Assembly (NCBI GenBank): GCA_008931825.1
Contig: QXVZ01018812.1
Location: 143,398-207,397, forward strand
Length of the DNA stretch: 64,000 nucleotides
DNA from: Phallusia fumigata
Lineage: Eukaryota; Chordata; Ascidiacea; Phlebobranchia; Ascidiidae
Direction of reading: 5' to 3'
A program made the translations under genes and the position numbers. Every line of letters begins with the position of its first letter. The first letter of the stretch is position 1. The notes under the pieces were generated by a model that made no database searches, was not told the DNA's origin, and was given only the letters and a program-made list of their open reading frames with translations. This document shows positions 35,201 through 49,100 of the stretch, in pieces.

Positions 35201-35904
35201 GTAACAAAATTGCACAACCATTCATCCGTGTCATGCCAGTTTACCAGTTCTGGAAAAAGAGTAAGTATTGAACAAAACAAATTTTAGCATATTACAGTAG
35301 TTTTTACATAAATAAGTGTTAACTGGCTTCGTATTTTAGTCTATACAACTGATCCTGTTTGAGAGATTAATTTTTTAAATAAAACTCACTAATTCGGATG
35401 ATTATGGGCAATCCCACGTCATCGCACGTCATGTTGCACACGTCACCCCTGTCTTGCTCCGTATCGGACAAAACAAATTGGTTCAGTGCATGGTATCCGC
35501 TTGACTTTCCATTTCCACCGACCAACTCCAGTTGAACTGTTGGGCGCGTCTCAGAATCGCTCGCAGCTTTTGACGTCTGCAAAGCATTTAGAATCAGGAT
35601 ATGACCCGATGTCGTAAACGGAAAGCGCTAATGATATACTGCTTCCTTTCAGTCCAATGTTATTTTGCAGCCCTGCTTCTTCCACACAACTTTTTGTGAC
35701 AGAACGAGATGCCACTGCATCCATCTGATTAAATTGTCCGATAGATGTATGTTTTTTAGAGCTTATACATACAAATTGGGAAATTAAATGTTAAAAATGC
35801 CCAATGTTTGAAATTTACACTCTCTGCACAAGGCAATATGTGAAAAAAATACAAGAAAAAGCAAGCAAACTTACCTCAATCGTCAATTTGTAGGTTGTCT
35901 GCAT
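29272..35904 (-). CDS. Lipoxygenase LOX-B (14 exons, complete)
   Basis: Exons: 35904-35875, 35576-35390, 35249-35121, 34776-34522, 33775-33676, 33366-33210, 33005-32751, 32559-32367, 32177-32097, 32007-31889, 31366-31247, 30165-30031, 29966-29868, 29451-29272. All junctions are GT-AG and in phase, giving 679 aa. The PLAT domain begins [10 protein letters not shown]. Its second exon ([20 protein letters not shown]) is less canonical than in C-E. Iron ligands are intact: H375/H380 (WIEHFLNTH), H557/N561 ([12 protein letters not shown]) and C-terminal Ile679 (SSSMAI). The usual Phe after HAAVN is Ser here. Exon 5 is three codons longer and exon 7 one codon shorter than in C-E. Divergence from C-E places it between LOX-A and the recent C/D/E group. 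Confidence 0.92.
30985..31195. mobile_element. hAT-type MITE in a LOX-B intron
   Basis: Left end CAGTGGTTCGCAAC (30985) and right end ATTGGGAACCGCTA (31195). The body shares CATGATAAGTGTAGTATTTC and AATAAGCAAAGAAGGGAT with the remnants in LOX-D and LOX-E intron 13. In reverse orientation it also matches the LOX-A intron element. Confidence 0.65.
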
Positions 35905-36848
35905 CTTATTTTTTCCTGTGTTGCTGCACACCAATCCCCTAAAACTATTGTGCTGTACCAAACACTACCTAAGCACATATCTGATGAAACAAAGACAGAA
36001 TGCTTCAGACTTGTGTAATCTGACTCCCTACAGGCACTCCAACGTTACCGGTCTGTTTGTTTCCATTTTTACATTTCAGCACCGATGCAGTCGAATTGGA
36101 CCTCTTGACATTGCCAGTTCAGCTATAAGCGGGCTGGCTGAGTACTAGCTGTATGAATTTCAGTGCGCATCGATCTGTTTATGATACCGTTTGTGGTTGT
36201 ACAACAGGCGGACTTCCCAACACATACCGGCTACCACGTAGGATGTATTGCGCATATTTAGATGACAAACACACTACATTGATGGCATCAGCAACGAAGC
36301 AAAATTCCCAACATTTGGTTTCGCATTTTGCGTCATATTTAACATGCTAGTTTGAACATCTCCCATTGGGCGAAACCAAGCCTGGGTGCGTTTTGCCCAC
36401 AATGAGTTCACCGTCGAGCTCCCTGACTCATTGGAGTGCCGTTGGATCATTTTTTAATTTGATTTTTTTAATTTAATGTTAATTATGGCTGTCCAATATT
36501 TCATTTCAAGTATACAATTAACTGCATCTGGACAGAGTATGTCTTAAAAACTTCTTTGAAGGTTGAATAAACGCTAAATTGGTTTTGTATGTTGTATTTA
36601 TCAAAGCGAACTATGGTTAAACGTGCAACTAACAGGTTTACTACATACAAGGCAACAGTATAGGCCTATGTACAGGTTTCTAGCCAGAGTTATGCATGCG
36701 ACTTTGATTGTTCTAACGCACAGGCCATAAACAATCAGAGATGTAAAGCACATTGATGTGTCTCTTATTTCAATCACAAATCGAAAACAAATCCTATTTA
36801 CATTTGCATGCTCACATAGACCAATTCGATTTTTCAAACTATTGTGTT
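35905..36848. other. Spacer between LOX-B and LOX-C
   Basis: About 0.94 kb. No gene is seen. The part at 36370-36550 (CCGTCGAGCTCC, GACTCATTG, then AACTGCATCTGGAC) is homologous to segments downstream of LOX-D (about 45720-45890) and LOX-E (about 55745-55910). It therefore belongs to the duplicated unit. Confidence 0.6.
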
Positions 36849-39800
36849 TTAAATGGCAATGCTGTTTGGAACTTTAGATGGCAGTAGGAACGTGTAAGGA
36901 TGTATTAGCTTGCAGTTGCGTTCTTTGATCTTAGCTTCGAGTGCTTGCAGATCGCTGAAGTAATTCTTCTGAATGTCGATGATCGCTTGCTCTGTGAAGA
37001 GACGCTCCGGGAAGTTTCCCAAGTAAATCTAAAAATGTTGTTCACGTGATTAAGCAACGCAATTACATTTGACACCACGGCGTTGACGTTACAAATCACA
37101 TAAGTATTATTGGAAAGAGATGATTTTAGCCTGGAAATTATAACATTGAAGTATTTCTTTATAAAAGACATGTTTTTGTTCTGGTGTTTTTTTGGCAATG
37201 TCCCCGTTCCATTAAATAGGCATGAGTGCAAACAATCGTTGCCGGTGTAAGCCCACATGGCGTTTGCCCTTTGTTTTTATTGCCTCCAAGCTTGTTTTGT
37301 TGGTTTTGATTTTGAAAAAGAAGCTCCGGAACTTTGCTCTTGAAATACTTTGCGGGTTCGATCGTTGTAGAAGTCGGTTTGAGCGGAACGATCATGACGT
37401 CCCCGTAATTATTATCTATGTTTGCCCGAGAAAACTTTTTATTTAGTCTGTCGCGAACTCGCAAAAATGTTTTACTCAATATGTTTCCACTAATGTTTAC
37501 CTCGTTGGGCGAAAACTCGGAGAGGGCAAACACCACTGAAATAACAGCTCCGGCCATCGCTGAATCTGGAAGGCTGTCCAAAATACGTTGCTTGTTTGCC
37601 TAAATAACGGAAAGACGTTTAAAGGAGGGGTGTCCTATTACCCTGAAGACTAGAAAATGGAAATCATTGTCCGTACAAGAATAACTAAACAAAGGCAGTG
37701 ATCTGTAACAAATGAACTTCTGTAACATATAACTATGTTTTGATTTGTTCAACTCTCGGTTACGGGTTTCGTCCTTTGCACAGGTATTTTCTTTGAAACT
37801 TCCGTTTATTTCCTTCAATTTTCCTTTTCAAAGCCCTTTCAAACCGTGGTATGACTTTCAATAGGGTTTATATAAGTTCAAGCGGATGTGAAATATTGGT
37901 TGCTATAGTTCACCGTCTGGCAAATTCAATAAAGGGCGTCTACCTCTCCCTTCCTGTGTGGAGGCTGACGCATTGCAAGCGGTGAATTCGGGACGAACTT
38001 GTAGTTTTCGAACTGACCGAAATTGACTGCGGCGTGTTGAACCGAACTTGTGAACATCAGAGTGACACAAATCTCAATCTTGAAAACAAAATCGGTATAT
38101 TTTGGGAATACCGAACGTAAATTGAGGACGCACTTGTAGTTCTCATTCAGACAAAATTTGTTTGGGTGAGTCTATGGTGGAAGTTTTACTTCGTAATTAA
38201 AATTCTTTAATAAATTTAAACCGTGTCGAAATATCAGAACTCCTTTTAACAGCGGAAAACGAAAGAAAAAATTACCAAGGTTTTGGAATTGGTCCGTAAA
38301 ACAAAATTACCGTTGCGAGAAAGAATCAAAGTGAATATTGCGATTTCATTTTAATTCGAACGGACCTAATCCGATGCTCGGGTGTTTCTAAAAAACGGTC
38401 CTTACCAGCTGATCGACGGAAGTCAGTTTTTCTGGCATCCCCTTAGTGTCGTTGTCTTGCCAACCAAGGCCTTCCTTGGCGACATCACGTGCCCAAAGTT
38501 GCAACTCATAATCGTCCACGACGTCCTGAAAGTTGAACAATATTGTGTGAAGCGTATTATGATAATACACCTATGAAATTGCAGCGACCTATATCACTCC
38601 CCTCACCTTGTTGACAAACCCGTACCGCTGAAATTGTAATCACCGTTTTGAGACGCATGATATGAGACATATGTAATATCTTATACTTCTAAATATTTAT
38701 AGTGCATACTCCATTTAGATTTTTTGTCGAGGTTACTGCACATGTGCCAGAAGGTTCGGGGTGAATGAGCTAAACTGGCGCGAATATGTTACGTCAAAGC
38801 CTTCCTACTTTGTTCTTACCGCGTCGCTCTTGGTGGCGCTAGAGGGGTTTGTGCATGATTAACAAGCTGAACCAATTCGAAATACATGCATCGACGCCCT
38901 AATAAACCGTCCTACCGCGTCGCTCTTGTAGTAATACCGGATGCAGGCACTCGCATATTTCTCCATGATCGTCCAATGATCGAGCGCATCGTCTCTGTAA
39001 TAATAACCGGGCAGAAGTGTTGCATCGTCCGTACCTGTGACAAACGTTTGTTTGTGTAGATACAATACAAAACAAGCAAGTGAACGACCAATGTGGTACT
39101 TAGAAGTGCCATTGCCATAGTGCTCATTTTTTCCATAATTTAATTGGTAACGGTACATGCCTTAAAAAGGTGTGTTAGTGTTTGAAAGACATATTAATTG
39201 GAGTGCCGGAAACCACATCGAAAAACTGTTCCAGTGTAAGCCTGCCTACCGTATTTCTTGAGCAGCCTTGGAATGTTAAGATTTTTGATGTCGAAAGTTT
39301 CGTAGACCTTTCTTGCCAGGTCAATCGCCTCTGTAAAAGTGAAAACAACGTAACATATCTATGTTATGTTTCGAACACCTACAAAAATGTTTTTTTCCAC
39401 TTAGCTACTTGTCTAGTAACACGTTACAAAATGAAAAGACCCAGGATGCTTAATGTTAAGTGTCGTTACGTTACTTTCGTGTTGAGACGTCAGGGTTACT
39501 TGATACTAACTGGTGGAAATGCCCTGAGCCGGTATTGCATAGGATGGCAAGAGTGTAATTCTCGCATCATTGTTAATGCACGAAACCGTGCGAAGATGGG
39601 GGCGCAGAAGCTTGTAAATCGGATGAGCACGCGGTAAACATCGGAAAAGTGCCACGCCGAAAGGTTCCATTGAACCGTGGGTCTCCAAATAGTGATAGAT
39701 CCACTGCAAATGAAACACCAACAAAGCTGGTTATTTGTTCCTAGAACCTTTTCAGTACGGTTTCTTTCGGTGTTTTGTTTTCTTGTCAAGCCCCACCCTC

Positions 39801-42422
39801 TTTCCTAGCACGGGTAGGTTAGCTTCTAAGCCCCCTCGACTGGACCCACCAACGTCTCTTACAGTCGTGACTCATACCGCGTCATTTTCACATGAGCCTC
39901 TTTTATGAGGCTCCGTCACTTTAAATTATTGTGTAGCTGTAGCGCGTCCAACCTCGATCCACCAATTGTGCCTATATTTTGCACCTCATAACCTTTTAAC
40001 CTTGCGCAGCTTTTTTCCAACCTGGTGATTGATTTAGTGCTATTGTGTCGCTATGATATTTTTCACCAAGCGCAGTAAACTTAGGTCAACTTAACAAATA
40101 TTACATAAGATAGACCTATACCTCATGCATATTACTCTGTGCACATCGGAAGTACATCTTGGCAAGCAGCCAATCTTCCTTGCTGCCCTTGGACGTGAAG
40201 ACGTAATCTCGGTTACCAGGAACCAGTTGAATAGCCAGTGGCAGAAATTCGCCTTTGTCATTGACGTAGAACAGACCAATGCAGTTGGGGCAGTGAAGTT
40301 CCCCTCGCATTATTAAATTCGTCATTCTCGGAACTCCGTCGAGAACATCAAAGAAATCGGCAATGTAGATTTTTCCTGCCTGTAGCAATTGTAAGATGAC
40401 TTACAAACCATATATTATTTTTTTACGAAACGACTTAGTTCATACCTTCATTTCTCCCTCCAGTGTCTTGCCGTTTCCAAGAGTTGTCTCTACGTCACTG
40501 TTGGTGATGTCACAATTTGTTGGCAGTGACGTACAACGTTTGAAGCAGTGTGGGCTGATTCCGTTCAGCGTTTGTCTGCCAATGGCAAGATCCGAATACC
40601 AACTGTTGTAACAAGGAAATATACAACACATTAAAAGATGATTGTATTTATCCGATGAAGTTTTCATTACACTTACTCATCCAAGTACATGGGATCTGGT
40701 CGTAGCATGGAATCGTGCTTGTACAATGAATGGTAATCCTCCAATTTATTGATGGGTGATACAACCGCTGCAGATTTTTGTGTAAACTTTTATTGATTTT
40801 GTTAAAATCCCAGACCGCCTATGGAAATGTTAAACGAGTACCATCGGCAATTTTAGGCACTTTGCTTTAGTTTCGGTTTCTAAAGAGCAGTTTGTCGAAA
40901 GTGCAGATGATTATTATTGTATTTAAGGTTTAAAGTTTCAATGCAATCGCAGAATCACGTGGCACGAAACATTCTTTGAAACACGCGACGTACGCCATTC
41001 CTTTAAAGCACAGTACCCGTAACACAAAAATTCATTTTTGTCACCTACATTGAATAGTCTTGAGCGTGGAGTTGATTACCCCTTCGAAAACGGTGCCCAG
41101 GAAGTAAGTGACCTTGACTGTGTCTTGCTGAAATATCCTCGGAAGTTGCAAGCGCGTGGCCGCGTTGACGTAACGAGGAAGTCCCCAACTGCTATCATCC
41201 GGATTTGGTTTCGGCACCCAGTCAAATATCTCCATGTTTCTGGCGATTTCTCTAGCGCGAAGAGTTTTTATCTTCGGGTTGGTGATGTTTTGTGGGAGTT
41301 GAGCTACGGGAGTAAACAGCCAAGGTTGTAAACTAATATCATACTCGTCTATACAAGAAGACTACTGAGGCTAACCACCAATGAAGTTTCGCTTTTTGTG
41401 ATTAAAAACGTTACGGCATTGCTTTTTGCCCTATTACATTGTCAGTTTACGTATAGTGTCACTTGCAAAGGAGCTGAAAAAAACCCAAACGATTTTGACC
41501 CAAATAAGACTACAGAAAAAAGATTCTTTTCCTGGGAGACTGTTAAAAACAGCATTACTTTGGTTTGAGTGTCATCTTTAACGACTTTTGCTTACGCCGT
41601 ATATAATTTAAGAAAGGTCCAGGAAATGGATTGACTTGATCCAATTAAGTCACAGGGGACTTAAGAAAAACATCACACACACTGCTTATTTTGATTTTTA
41701 ATACACACCGTCTCCCCTTGCGACCTCGATAGAAGTAGTTATCCAGTCATAGATAGGAAACTCGGCTGATTGAACTCCATATTCCACTTTTACCATGTTA
41801 CACATCCATTCGTCCTCAGCCAGCCAATTCGTCAACTCTGTTTGAAAACAATGTTGTCAAAGAAAATCAATTTCTAGATAACCTCATTTTATCTGGCTGA
41901 CTGGCATTGTATAACGATGCCAAAGCAAATAAAACGTTTCAAGGTTTCGAGTATTTATGCTGGCTCAATGTTTTGCTTTTACAGTTTCTTCTTGCTAACT
42001 TACTAAATTCAATGATGACAGGAAGGCCGACATCTTCACAAGTCAATTTGTAACTGTCAGTTTTTCCAGGCTGAAAGTCGTCGTACATAAACTTATCTAA
42101 CGTCAACCACTTGGTAGAAAAACCATCCTCGCCGAACATCTTCAGACTAACGGCGGAGTTGGTACCAGCCTTGCCTTTTGCCGCCGATGTCTGGGAAATG
42201 TGAACACAGTCGGTTATTAAACTGTTTGACCTGTTTGCCAAAATTACTTAAATTGTAATTAGCAAATGTTTTTTTCGAATACCACAAGAAAAGAAATTAC
42301 TTTATGAATAATGTTTCTAAAACTGTTCGCAAATACTTTATTTATCATTGTGTTTTTTTGTTCCCATCGTATTTGACGACTTGTCAACTCACCGACACTG
42401 TAACTCTGTAAGAAGCCGCCAT
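36849..42422 (-). CDS. Lipoxygenase LOX-C (14 exons, complete)
   Basis: Exons: 42422-42393, 42190-42004, 41837-41709, 41303-41049, 40767-40677, 40602-40446, 40379-40122, 39703-39511, 39330-39250, 39034-38916, 38525-38406, 38078-37944, 37599-37501, 37028-36849. They splice in phase to 677 aa. The PLAT domain starts MAASYRVTVS and continues AGTNSAVSLKMFGEDGFSTK. The catalytic domain shows LNGISPHCFKRC, AIQLVPGNRDYVF, H373/H378 (WIYHYLETH), H555/N559 ([12 protein letters not shown]) and Ile677 at the end (PNSIAI). These match the iron ligands of animal lipoxygenases. Expected activity is dioxygenation of polyunsaturated fatty acids at membranes, with PLAT giving Ca-dependent lipid binding. No catalase-like domain precedes PLAT, so it is not an allene oxide synthase fusion. 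Exon sizes equal those of LOX-E exactly. Confidence 0.94.
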
Positions 42423-42936
42423 TTTCAGTTTCCCTTGCTATCAATCAATCAATGACTAACAGAATCGTATTGTTGATTAACCTGTACGTATAAAAATATG
42501 CCGCATATGAAAGTTCAGCATGCACACATTTCTACTTTTTGTCTTCGCATGATACCACGTAAATTGTTTTCATGAGTTTACAACACGAATTTCTTCAAAC
42601 ACTGGCGATTTTCTCTTTGTACAGCATAAAGCGTGCATCCATAGTGGGCAACTCAAAATCGTAAAGACTTGCAGTGACTAGCGTTTTTGTCACAGACAGA
42701 TTCAATAACTTCACTGTAACAGACGTAACTTCACCACATCTGCTAGACAACAAGCAAAAGTGCCAGGAGGTTTGGCCTGTGGTGCTGCAGAATTTGTTTT
42801 AAGCTTCAAGAATTATCATCTAAAACAAAAACATGTCATGTTTTGACAAAACTTTGCTACTTGAAGCGCACCTATAGCCCACTTGTCAATTTACCTGCAG
42901 CATCGCTGTTTTAAACTCCTCTCTCAGGCTAACAGA

Positions 42937-43800
42937 GCGGAAAGAGAGAAAAACTGTCCTGGACCAAACCTGGAAATATGTGATCAAGCGGGAAATGAGC
43001 TTGTTATTTTGAGTCACGGTTGATGGAAAAATAAATGAAACGGAAGGCGAACGGCACTGAAAAGTAAAAATTAAGAAATAGTATATGGCTTCAATGAAAG
43101 ACCGGACGGGCAATCAACTTTGAAAGTAATAAATATTTTTCACACAGCCGCTAGCCTCAAAAACAGTATCCTCTCTGAAAAGTAAATCAAGTTTTGTAAA
43201 CCTTTGTGATTGTCTGATTTTTTAGACCCTGTGCAATTTGAACTCTGGTGACTTGTGAAACTGCACTCTCACGAAAATGAAACGTTATTGCAATAAGTTC
43301 AGCAGCGCCATATACAGCTTTTTCCAGTTAAACGTATTTCAAATTCTGCTGCACTGAATAGTTTAACGCGGAAAGAGAGAAAAACTGTCCTAAACCACAC
43401 CTGGAAATATGTGATCAAGCGGGAAATGAGCTTGTTATTTTGAGTCACGGCTGATGAAAAATAAATGAAACGGAAGGCGAACGGCACTGAAAGGTGAAAA
43501 ATTAATAAATAGTAAATTGCGCCGATGAAAGACCGGACGTACAAAGGCAATCAATTTTTTAGTGGTAAATATTTTTCACACAGCCGCTAACCTCTTCAAA
43601 AAATAGCAGCGGTCTTGAAAAGTAAATTTGGTTTTGTAAAGTAAATGAGGAACCATGTGTTATTGTCTGATTCTTTACATCCTGTGCAATTTGAACTCTG
43701 GTGATTTGTGAAACTGCACTCTCTCGAAAATGAAACGTTATTACAATAAGTTCAGCAGCGCCATATACAACTATTTCCAGTTAAGCGTGAATAATTAAAT
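42937..43800. repeat. 431-bp tandem duplication upstream of LOX-C
   Basis: Two consecutive copies begin GCGGAAAGAGAGAAAAACTG at 42937 and 43368. Both contain GGAAATATGTGATCAAGCGG, TTCACACAGCCGCTA and TTTGAACTCTGGTGA. One related copy each lies upstream of LOX-D (about 53215-53625) and LOX-E (about 62990-63400). The doubling is specific to the LOX-C upstream region. Confidence 0.85.
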
Positions 43801-45406
43801 TTCTGCACCGAATAGTTCTACGTCGAAAGCACCGCCGCGTACTCTTATACATTCAATAAGTCAAAAAAATAAATGACCATAATGAGGTGCGTTTTATTGC
43901 CGAGCATTCACAAAAGCGCTCTGTCGTCGAGTAAGACTTTGCAACGTTTATTCGCAAAACAACGGACCCGTATTGTATTTGTCCGTTATGGTCCCTTGAG
44001 ATAGTCCAAATATTCATGGATCGCTAAAGCTTCTCAGTCAACCAGCAAAAAGCTGGTAACTAAATAAAGCTCTGACCTTTAGCTGCAATCCATGGGGCGT
44101 TTCGAAAGTTTTATCCTGAAATGAAAATGGTGTGTATACCACGGTTACCTGACCTGCGACAAGATATTAAAGTTGATTACTTTTTCGTGGCTAAATGTTA
44201 AACGTGAAATATACATTTGCTAGACCTCGACAAGTTTTCGTTGCTATTATGTTGCTGACTTCAATGACAACCGAGCAAAGGTCTTACCGACAGAAACTGT
44301 TTGACTATGCCAAAATTCGTTACAATCAAATAGTTTCTATGGTTTGTTATAAGGTTTGTAACAGCCTTCAACAAATATTCGACAGATCCAAACGTTTTTC
44401 GCTTGTACGTAACTAGCAAAGGCAAAATTAGTAAAAGATAAAATAATCTTTTGTCAGTCACTTTGCTTTGGCGTAGGATTTGTTTCTTTCTGTTTATTTG
44501 TTACATTTAATATGCACTCTATTTCTAAATTATGTTGAAGATCTTTTGTAGCTCATATTAAACTCTTCCATCGTGCAAACAAAGAGCAAATCGCTGGAAA
44601 AATCAGCCAAGTGTCACATTTTTGTGGCCCGAATGAACAATGTGCGTTAAACTGTGAGCGGTAGCAATCTGTCGAGAGGCAGCGTCCTATTGTGTCAATC
44701 ACGTTTCGTGCTCTAACAATAGAACTGATGAATCACAAAATCTTTGAACTCCACCAAAACGTGAAGGCTAGATCAACGCTAGGCCATTAAGATTGAAGGC
44801 GTGCTGTGATGATAAGAATTTCAATTGACGTGATGAACATTACTTACTTGGCCGAGACAGCTCGCCGCGTAACCTTTAGAAAAGCCTGTTTCAGCTATAA
44901 TGGGTCGTCAAACAAAGAGTTTGGAATGTAAAAAAATCGTAAAAATTCCAACCATATTTTCGTGCAAAATGTTTTGTTGGTATTGGGCAACAACGTAGCT
45001 GAAAGAAATTACGCTGTTGATTTGAACCAATGAACAAACCATTGTTATAAAATTTAGAAATCAACAGTGAAGAGAATTACCACTGAACAAAGAACAAAGT
45101 CCGACATTAAATCTCCGAAAGTACTGTTGTGACAAACTGTTTCCTACTAAGCGACTTCAAGGCGAACGATCACAAAATGTGTAATACACAGTTTTTCCGC
45201 AGGTACACAAAAACAGCATATGAGCAATTAGGTACAAATTGTAAATGCCACATTGAACCTGCACTCTCACAAGGCACAGAACAACCTCAGATCACACGCC
45301 AAATGAATTTCTTGCATTCCGATTGCAATTACAAATGACCAAACACTGTCTAAATAATGCAGGGCAACGTTATTATCTTTATTGAACGTATTTTGTTTTA
45401 AATGCT

Positions 45407-45494
45407 GGATGGCAGTAGGAACGCGTAAGGATGTTCCAACTTGCTGTTGCGAGCTTCGATCTTAGCTTCGGGCGCTAGCAGATCGCTCATGTAC
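45407..45494 (-). pseudogene. Relic of LOX exon 14 between LOX-C and LOX-D
   Basis: About 88 bp match the 3' part of LOX exon 14 on the minus strand, reading YMSDLLAPEAKIEARNSKLE and then HPYAFLLPS. The upstream part of the exon, including [13 protein letters not shown], is missing and is replaced by unrelated AT-rich sequence. The terminal Ile and stop are absent. The functional exon 14 of LOX-D lies about 0.8 kb away at 46373-46194. Confidence 0.8.
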
Positions 45495-46193
45495 AATTTA
45501 CATTATCATCATACAACTCACTCATAGACAGAAATATGCATATATGCCACCAGCCACCAATGCGGTTATACGACGTAAATCAGTTATTTGATTTCAGGTC
45601 TCAAGTGTTTGTCAAATATGTCGTCTGAAGAAGCAACATCTTTGCCTGTGGAGGCAACACTTTTTTCATTTTAAACATTTTTTCTTTTTCTCTTTGTTTC
45701 ATTTTTATCCTTTGTGGGCGGAACAACGCCTGAATGCGTAACGCTCACAGTGAGTTTACCGTCGAGCTCCTAGACTCATTGCAGTTCCGTTGTATCATTT
45801 TTTTAATTGATTATTTTGATTTTAATGTCAGTAAAGGCTGTCGCAGATTTATTCTGAAAATTGCAGTAAACTGCTTCTGGACTGGAATGAGCATGTCTTC
45901 AAAACCTCTTTGGAAGGATGCTTAAACGATAAACTCATTTTCTTGCATATATTTGTAAGGTTATACGTGCTAAGTTTACCACATACGTGTACACATAAAG
46001 GCAACAGCATGCATACAGGTTTTTTAGAATTGCATGCGACAACGAATCTTCCAACACACAGGGTATAAACAATTAGAGATGTGAAGCACGATAAGATGTT
46101 TACTATGTGAATTATCATTTCAAACAATAACTATAATTCGAAAGGAAATCATATGTACACTTGTATGCCCACATATCCGATTTTTTTAGAACT

Positions 46194-49100
46194 TTAAATG
46201 GCAATGCTGTTTGGAACTTTGGATGGCAGTAGGAACGTGTAAGGATGTTCCAACTTGCTGTTGCGAGCCTTGATCTTAGCTTCGAGCGCTTGTAGATCGC
46301 TCATGTAAGTTTTCTGAATGTCGATGATCGCTTGCTCAGTGAAGAGACGCTCCGGGAAATTTCCCAAATAAACCTGGACAATTTGTTGCGTTTTTAGAAT
46401 CGCAAATACTATTGCCGCAGCGGTATTGGCTGGACAAGACCGCAAAATCATATTGTGTTCTCCTTGTTAACTTTCGGTTTGCGAGTGCCGGATGGAAATG
46501 GAAGAGATTTCCGCCTATAAGTATACTTTGGACACAGATGATATTAAAAAATGCCCTACTACAATCAAATAGACTTGTATGAAGCAAGGTTGCGTGTTAT
46601 ACTTCTGCGTAAAACGAATTTAGGCTTAGTTTGATGGTTTTGCTTTAAAAGGCGCTCTAATTGAAACAGACAGGGGGAATCTACACTCTATAGGCAGATT
46701 TTTGTGGAAGTAATTTCAACTTTACAGCAAACTTATTCATGATAAGTGTAGTATTTCTTTTTGGGGAGACCAGTGATTCCCGATCACCTAACATTCCTTT
46801 GTATCAATTCGTGACGGGTAGGAAAGAAATGATAAGTTCCAAAATAAGCAAAGAAGGGATGCATCAAAAATTTTGGGAACAATTGCATTTACCTCGTTGG
46901 GGGAGAACTCGGAGAGAGCAAACACCACTGAAATAATGGCTCCGGCAATCACCGGATCTGGAAGGCTGTTCAAAATCCTTTCTTTGTTTGCCTTAATTAA
47001 AAGACGGATTAAATACATAATTTTAAAAGGACCTATATTATACCGTATTATAGTAATTAAGAGCATGCAAGCCTATAGCACATGGCCAAAAGATACCAAA
47101 TTCTCTTTTGGTCAAATGCTGCGTGACGGAAGATGATTTGCAATGAAATGTAAACTAATTGTTTATATTTTGTTATATTCTCATAATGGTGCTTGATCTA
47201 CTTAATAGTATAAAGATTAGGGTCCCAATCTTGGCATAGATGTTTCTCTACCTTCGGGCTCTTCTTTTGTATTAATATTCGTAGACAGACGACTATGTTT
47301 ATCTGTCTCAGAACTTGGTCCTTTTAAGTTTTTTGGGTTAACTTGTTTTGCATTATGTGTTCAATTATCCCCTTCGGGCAAAGTCAGTTAATCTAGTGAT
47401 TACCTCTCCCTTCCTGTGTGGAGGCTGTCGCATTGCAAGCGGCGAATTCGGGACGAACTTGTAGTTTTCGAACTGACCAAAGTTGACTGCGGCGTGTTGA
47501 ACCGAACTTGTGAACATCAGGATGACGCAAATCTCAATCTTGAAAACAAGATAGGTATGCTGATAAGAGCACTGTTTGAAAAAATAGGGGACGATTGGTG
47601 CACAACTAACACCCTTTAAGTATCCAACGCTCTGTCATTTCTAACTTTTCTTCATTAGCCCGCCTCATGTGTATGGAGACATTAAAGCGAAATGTATTAA
47701 CTAGCTACAACATTAATATTTATTACAGTTTTTGATAAAGTCCCAAATAATTGTCGTAATATAATTCTATATGGGTACGTACGGAATCTAACGCAATACT
47801 GATTGTTATGCATAAAACCGGTTCTTAATTACCAGCTGATCGACGGAAGTCAGTTTTTCTGGCATGCCCTTTGTGTCGTTGTCTTGCCAACCGAGGCCTT
47901 CTTGGGCGACATCCTGTGCCCATTGTTGCAGCTCAAAATCGTTCACGACGTCCTGAAAATGGATTACCTTCGATACTGATAAAAATCCTAACATCCATTC
48001 TGAAACTAATGCTCAACAACAAATCAATTATCTAAGGGTTCATTGCGCCTATGGGATATACTTTGAGAGTTTCGCTTTTTTATCTGAGGTTTATCGGCAG
48101 ATTAAATCTAACGCATCGAAGTAAACCATCCTACCGCGTCGCTCTTGTAGTAATAACGGATGCAGGCACTCGCATATTTCTCCATGATGGTCCACTGATC
48201 AATGGCGTCGTCTCTGTAATAGTACCCGGGCAGAAGAGACGCGTCGTCCGTTCCTGCAAGTAAGCACCTCATTTTATAGAAATTATTCAAATCGCTTGCT
48301 AGTGCAGGACGAGTTATGTTGTGAAATGCCTGCGCGACCAAGTAAATTATCCTCCTGTTGTTAACGTTAACTCTTGGAATACATCCAAGTTGTCGTCTTA
48401 TTGCCGAGTACAGACCGCATCAAAACAATGATGATCAAATGTAATTAGCCTACCCACCGTATTTCTTGAGAAGTTTGGGAATGTTAAGGTTTTGGATCTT
48501 GAAAGTTTTGTAGGCCTTTCTTATCAGGGAAAATGCCTCTACAAAAGTAACATTGTCATGTGTGTGCAGCACACATCGAAAAAATTGTGTAGTGTGCAAC
48601 TTTAAAAATTATAATGAAGAAATGGTACAGAGTACAATATGGTCAAAGGCAAATGTTTGACAGCAGATACATTGAATTGCACAGAAACTTGAACAAAAAA
48701 AGAACATGATACCAACTTGTAGAAATTCCCTTTGCCGGTATGGCACTGGAGGGCAAGAGTGTACTTCTCGCATCATTGTTGATGCATGAAACTGTGCGAA
48801 GGTGTGGGCGAAGCAGCTTGTAAATCGGATGAGCACGCGGTAAGCACCGGAACAGTGCGACGCCGAATGGTTCCATTGAACCGTGGGTCTCCAAATAGTG
48901 ATAGATCCACTGGAAGTAAAACACCAACAAGCTGGTGATTTTGTTTCAAACGATTATCCAATTTAGCAAAAAATATATGCAAATCGATTAAAATGTTAGA
49001 TTTTACAATCGAATCTTACAATTCGTATGTTACAATGACCACAATCATAACGCTGGAGTAAAAATATTGAACTACATACATCCATAAATCGTTTTAAGCT

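Larger units (their letters stand above)
42423..46193. other. Duplicated intergenic block between LOX-C and LOX-D
   Basis: About 3.8 kb with no independent gene. It is colinear with 52679-56209 and, as far as the window goes, with 62441-64000. Shared landmarks are a TCAATCAATCAATGAC stretch just above the start codon and a conserved CTGCAG|GTAAAT donor-like site about 0.5 kb upstream. Others are a module containing GAAAGAGAGAAAAA, the phrase CTTTAGCTGCAATCCA, and a relic last exon. Confidence 0.7.

Noticed and set aside
42423-46193. Possible catalase-like (allene oxide synthase) domain fused in front of the lipoxygenase PLAT domain, as in corals
   Set aside because: The PLAT exon has its own initiator ATG in every copy, and no catalase-like coding sequence was found upstream.
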